In this document: one piece after another, positions 6,839 to 7,866 of the stretch | How the letters are laid out: each line of letters opens with the position of its first letter | How positions within the stretch are numbered: the stretch's first letter is position 1 | Source: Pseudomonadota bacterium | Lineage (GTDB): Bacteria; Pseudomonadota; Alphaproteobacteria; Rhizobiales; Kaistiaceae | Length of the DNA: 7,866 bases | Assembly: GCA_023433185.1 (NCBI GenBank) | Contig: JAEZEN010000464.1 | Location: 1-7,866 of the forward strand | Direction of reading: 5' to 3' | Translations under genes and position numbers: made by a program | The notes under the pieces: generated by a model | Databases searched by the model: none | Told to the model about the DNA's origin: nothing | The model's input: the letters and a program-made list of their open reading frames with translations, nothing else

Positions 6839-7866
6839 ACTGGTCCCTCGCCATCGAGCCGCTCCTCCCGGCGTGGCTGCTCGCCGCCGCCGTAGTGCTT
6901 TCGGTGCTGCTGCTCGTTCCCGGCCTGCTCCGGCGCCAGCGCGGCGCGTGGCTGCGCACGGCGGCGGTCGCGATCCTGTTCCTCGCGCTCCTCAATCCGG
7001 TTGCGCTGCGCGAGGACCGCGATCCCCTGCCGACGGTGGTCGCCGTGGTGAGCGACGAGAGCCCCAGCCAGGCCCTCGACGGCCGCGATGCGACCACCCG
7101 GACGGCGAAGGCCGCGCTCGAATCGCGGCTCGCCGAGTTCAGCAATGTCGAGGTGCGTGCCGTCGATGCCGGCGCGCCCGGTGGGATGGTCGACGGCACC
7201 ATGCTCTTCGGCCCGCTCGCGACCGGCCTCGCCGACGTCCCGCCCGACCGGCTCGGTGCCGTGGTGATGCTCACCGACGGCCAGGTTCACGACGTCCCCG
7301 AAAGCGTTCAAGCGCTCGGCTACACCGCGCCGGTCCACGTCCTTCTCTCGGGCCACGACGGCGAGATCGACCGGCGTCTGGTGATCGACAATGCGCCGCG
7401 CTTCGGCATCGTTGGCGAGAACCAGACGATCCGCTACCGGGTGCTCGACGACGGCTCCGGCGAGAGCGGTGCGCCCGTCCGCGTCAGCATCACCCGCGAC
7501 GGCAATCCGCTGTCGAGCGAGGTGGTGACGGCGGGCGAACCGCAGGACTTCACCGTCGCCATCACCCACGGCGGCGCCAACATCGTCGAGTTCGAGGCGG
7601 AGCCGCTCGATGGCGAACTGACCGAGGTCAACAATCGCGCCGTCGCCTCGATCGAGGGCATCCGCGAAAACCTCCGGGTGCTCCTGGTGTCGGGCGAGCC
7701 CCATGCCGGCGAGCGCACGTGGCGCAACCTTCTCAAGTCCGACGCCGCCGTCGACCTCGTCCATTTCACCATCCTGCGTCCGCCGGAGAAGCAGGACGGC
7801 ACGCCGATCAACGAGCTCTCGCTGATCGCCTTCCCGACCCGCGAGCTCTTCTCTGAGAAGATCGAC
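6835..7866 (+). CDS. Membrane protein with VWA-like and amidotransferase-like domains, 3' end beyond the window
   Basis: The visible 344 residues belong to the large membrane protein that usually follows the DUF4159 gene in alphaproteobacterial MoxR operons (COG5426-like, from memory). Function is unknown. Two N-terminal membrane helices (about 11-32 and 41-58) are followed by a VWA-like domain with Asp74-Glu-Ser76-Pro-Ser78, matching DxSxS, and LTDGQ at 146-150 matching the third metal-loop position. A beta-sandwich-like stretch follows at about 180-275. Then NLRVLLVSGEPHAGERTWRN at 279-298 opens a glutamine-amidotransferase-like Rossmann domain that runs off the window. No cysteine is present in the visible part. 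The start is GTG 6835, overlapping the previous stop as GTGA and preceded by GAGAGG. The layout mirrors that of the upstream DUF4159 protein, but with an intact metal motif. The frame is open to the last base. Confidence 0.88.
   Translation, partial: MNWSLAIEPLLPAWLLAAAVVLSVLLLVPGLLRRQRGAWLRTAAVAILFLALLNPVALREDRDPLPTVVAVVSDESPSQALDGRDATTRTAKAALESRLAEFSNVEVRAVDAGAPGGMVDGTMLFGPLATGLADVPPDRLGAVVMLTDGQVHDVPESVQALGYTAPVHVLLSGHDGEIDRRLVIDNAPRFGIVGENQTIRYRVLDDGSGESGAPVRVSITRDGNPLSSEVVTAGEPQDFTVAITHGGANIVEFEAEPLDGELTEVNNRAVASIEGIRENLRVLLVSGEPHAGERTWRNLLKSDAAVDLVHFTILRPPEKQDGTPINELSLIAFPTRELFSEKID

Noticed and set aside
6804..7856. 350-residue plus-strand open frame at the right end, and the overlapping minus-strand frames
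   Set aside because: They are Arg/Pro-rich shadows. The frame from GTG 6835 has membrane helices, a DxSxS motif and a good ribosome site.

Overview
This is a very G+C-rich window with dense coding, few intergenic bases and strong third-position G/C bias. The encoded families point to an alphaproteobacterium, most likely of the Rhizobiales/Hyphomicrobiales type. That placement rests on recognising the proteins and their order, not on a database search. No tRNA or rRNA gene, insertion sequence, CRISPR array or sign of recent transfer was seen. It looks like chromosomal core sequence.

Left part, 1-1847, minus strand: a compact three-gene cluster read right to left. It encodes a Nudix CoA-pyrophosphatase-like hydrolase (1194-1847), a small two-helix membrane protein resembling DUF6111 (931-1194), and the CCA-adding tRNA nucleotidyltransferase (923 down past base 1, so its C-terminus lies outside the window). 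The first two genes overlap by one base and the next gap is 7 bases, so they are probably cotranscribed. The CCA gene appears to start with GTG and is easily missed.

Middle, 1848-2085: a 238-bp divergent intergenic region that must hold the promoters of both transcription units. It contains a weak sigma70-like element and two small inverted repeats.

Right part, 2086-7866, plus strand: four tightly packed genes forming a MoxR/Bat-type operon. They encode a MoxR AAA+ ATPase, a DUF58 protein with an intact von Willebrand factor A (VWA) metal-site motif, a 937-residue membrane protein (BatA-like N-terminus, degenerate VWA region, Cys-free glutamine-amidotransferase-like region, C-terminal DUF4159), and a GTG-started membrane protein with a VWA-like domain and the beginning of a second amidotransferase-like domain. 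The last gene is cut by the window end. Junctions are a 2-base gap, an ATGA overlap and a GTGA overlap, which suggests translational coupling.

By analogy with characterised MoxR-VWA pairs, the ATPase probably remodels or activates a target through the DUF58 adaptor, while the two membrane proteins carry the envelope-facing part. The actual substrate in alphaproteobacteria is not known to me. This module is the part of the window closest to an undescribed system. It is a known gene arrangement with an unassigned function, not a new gene cluster.
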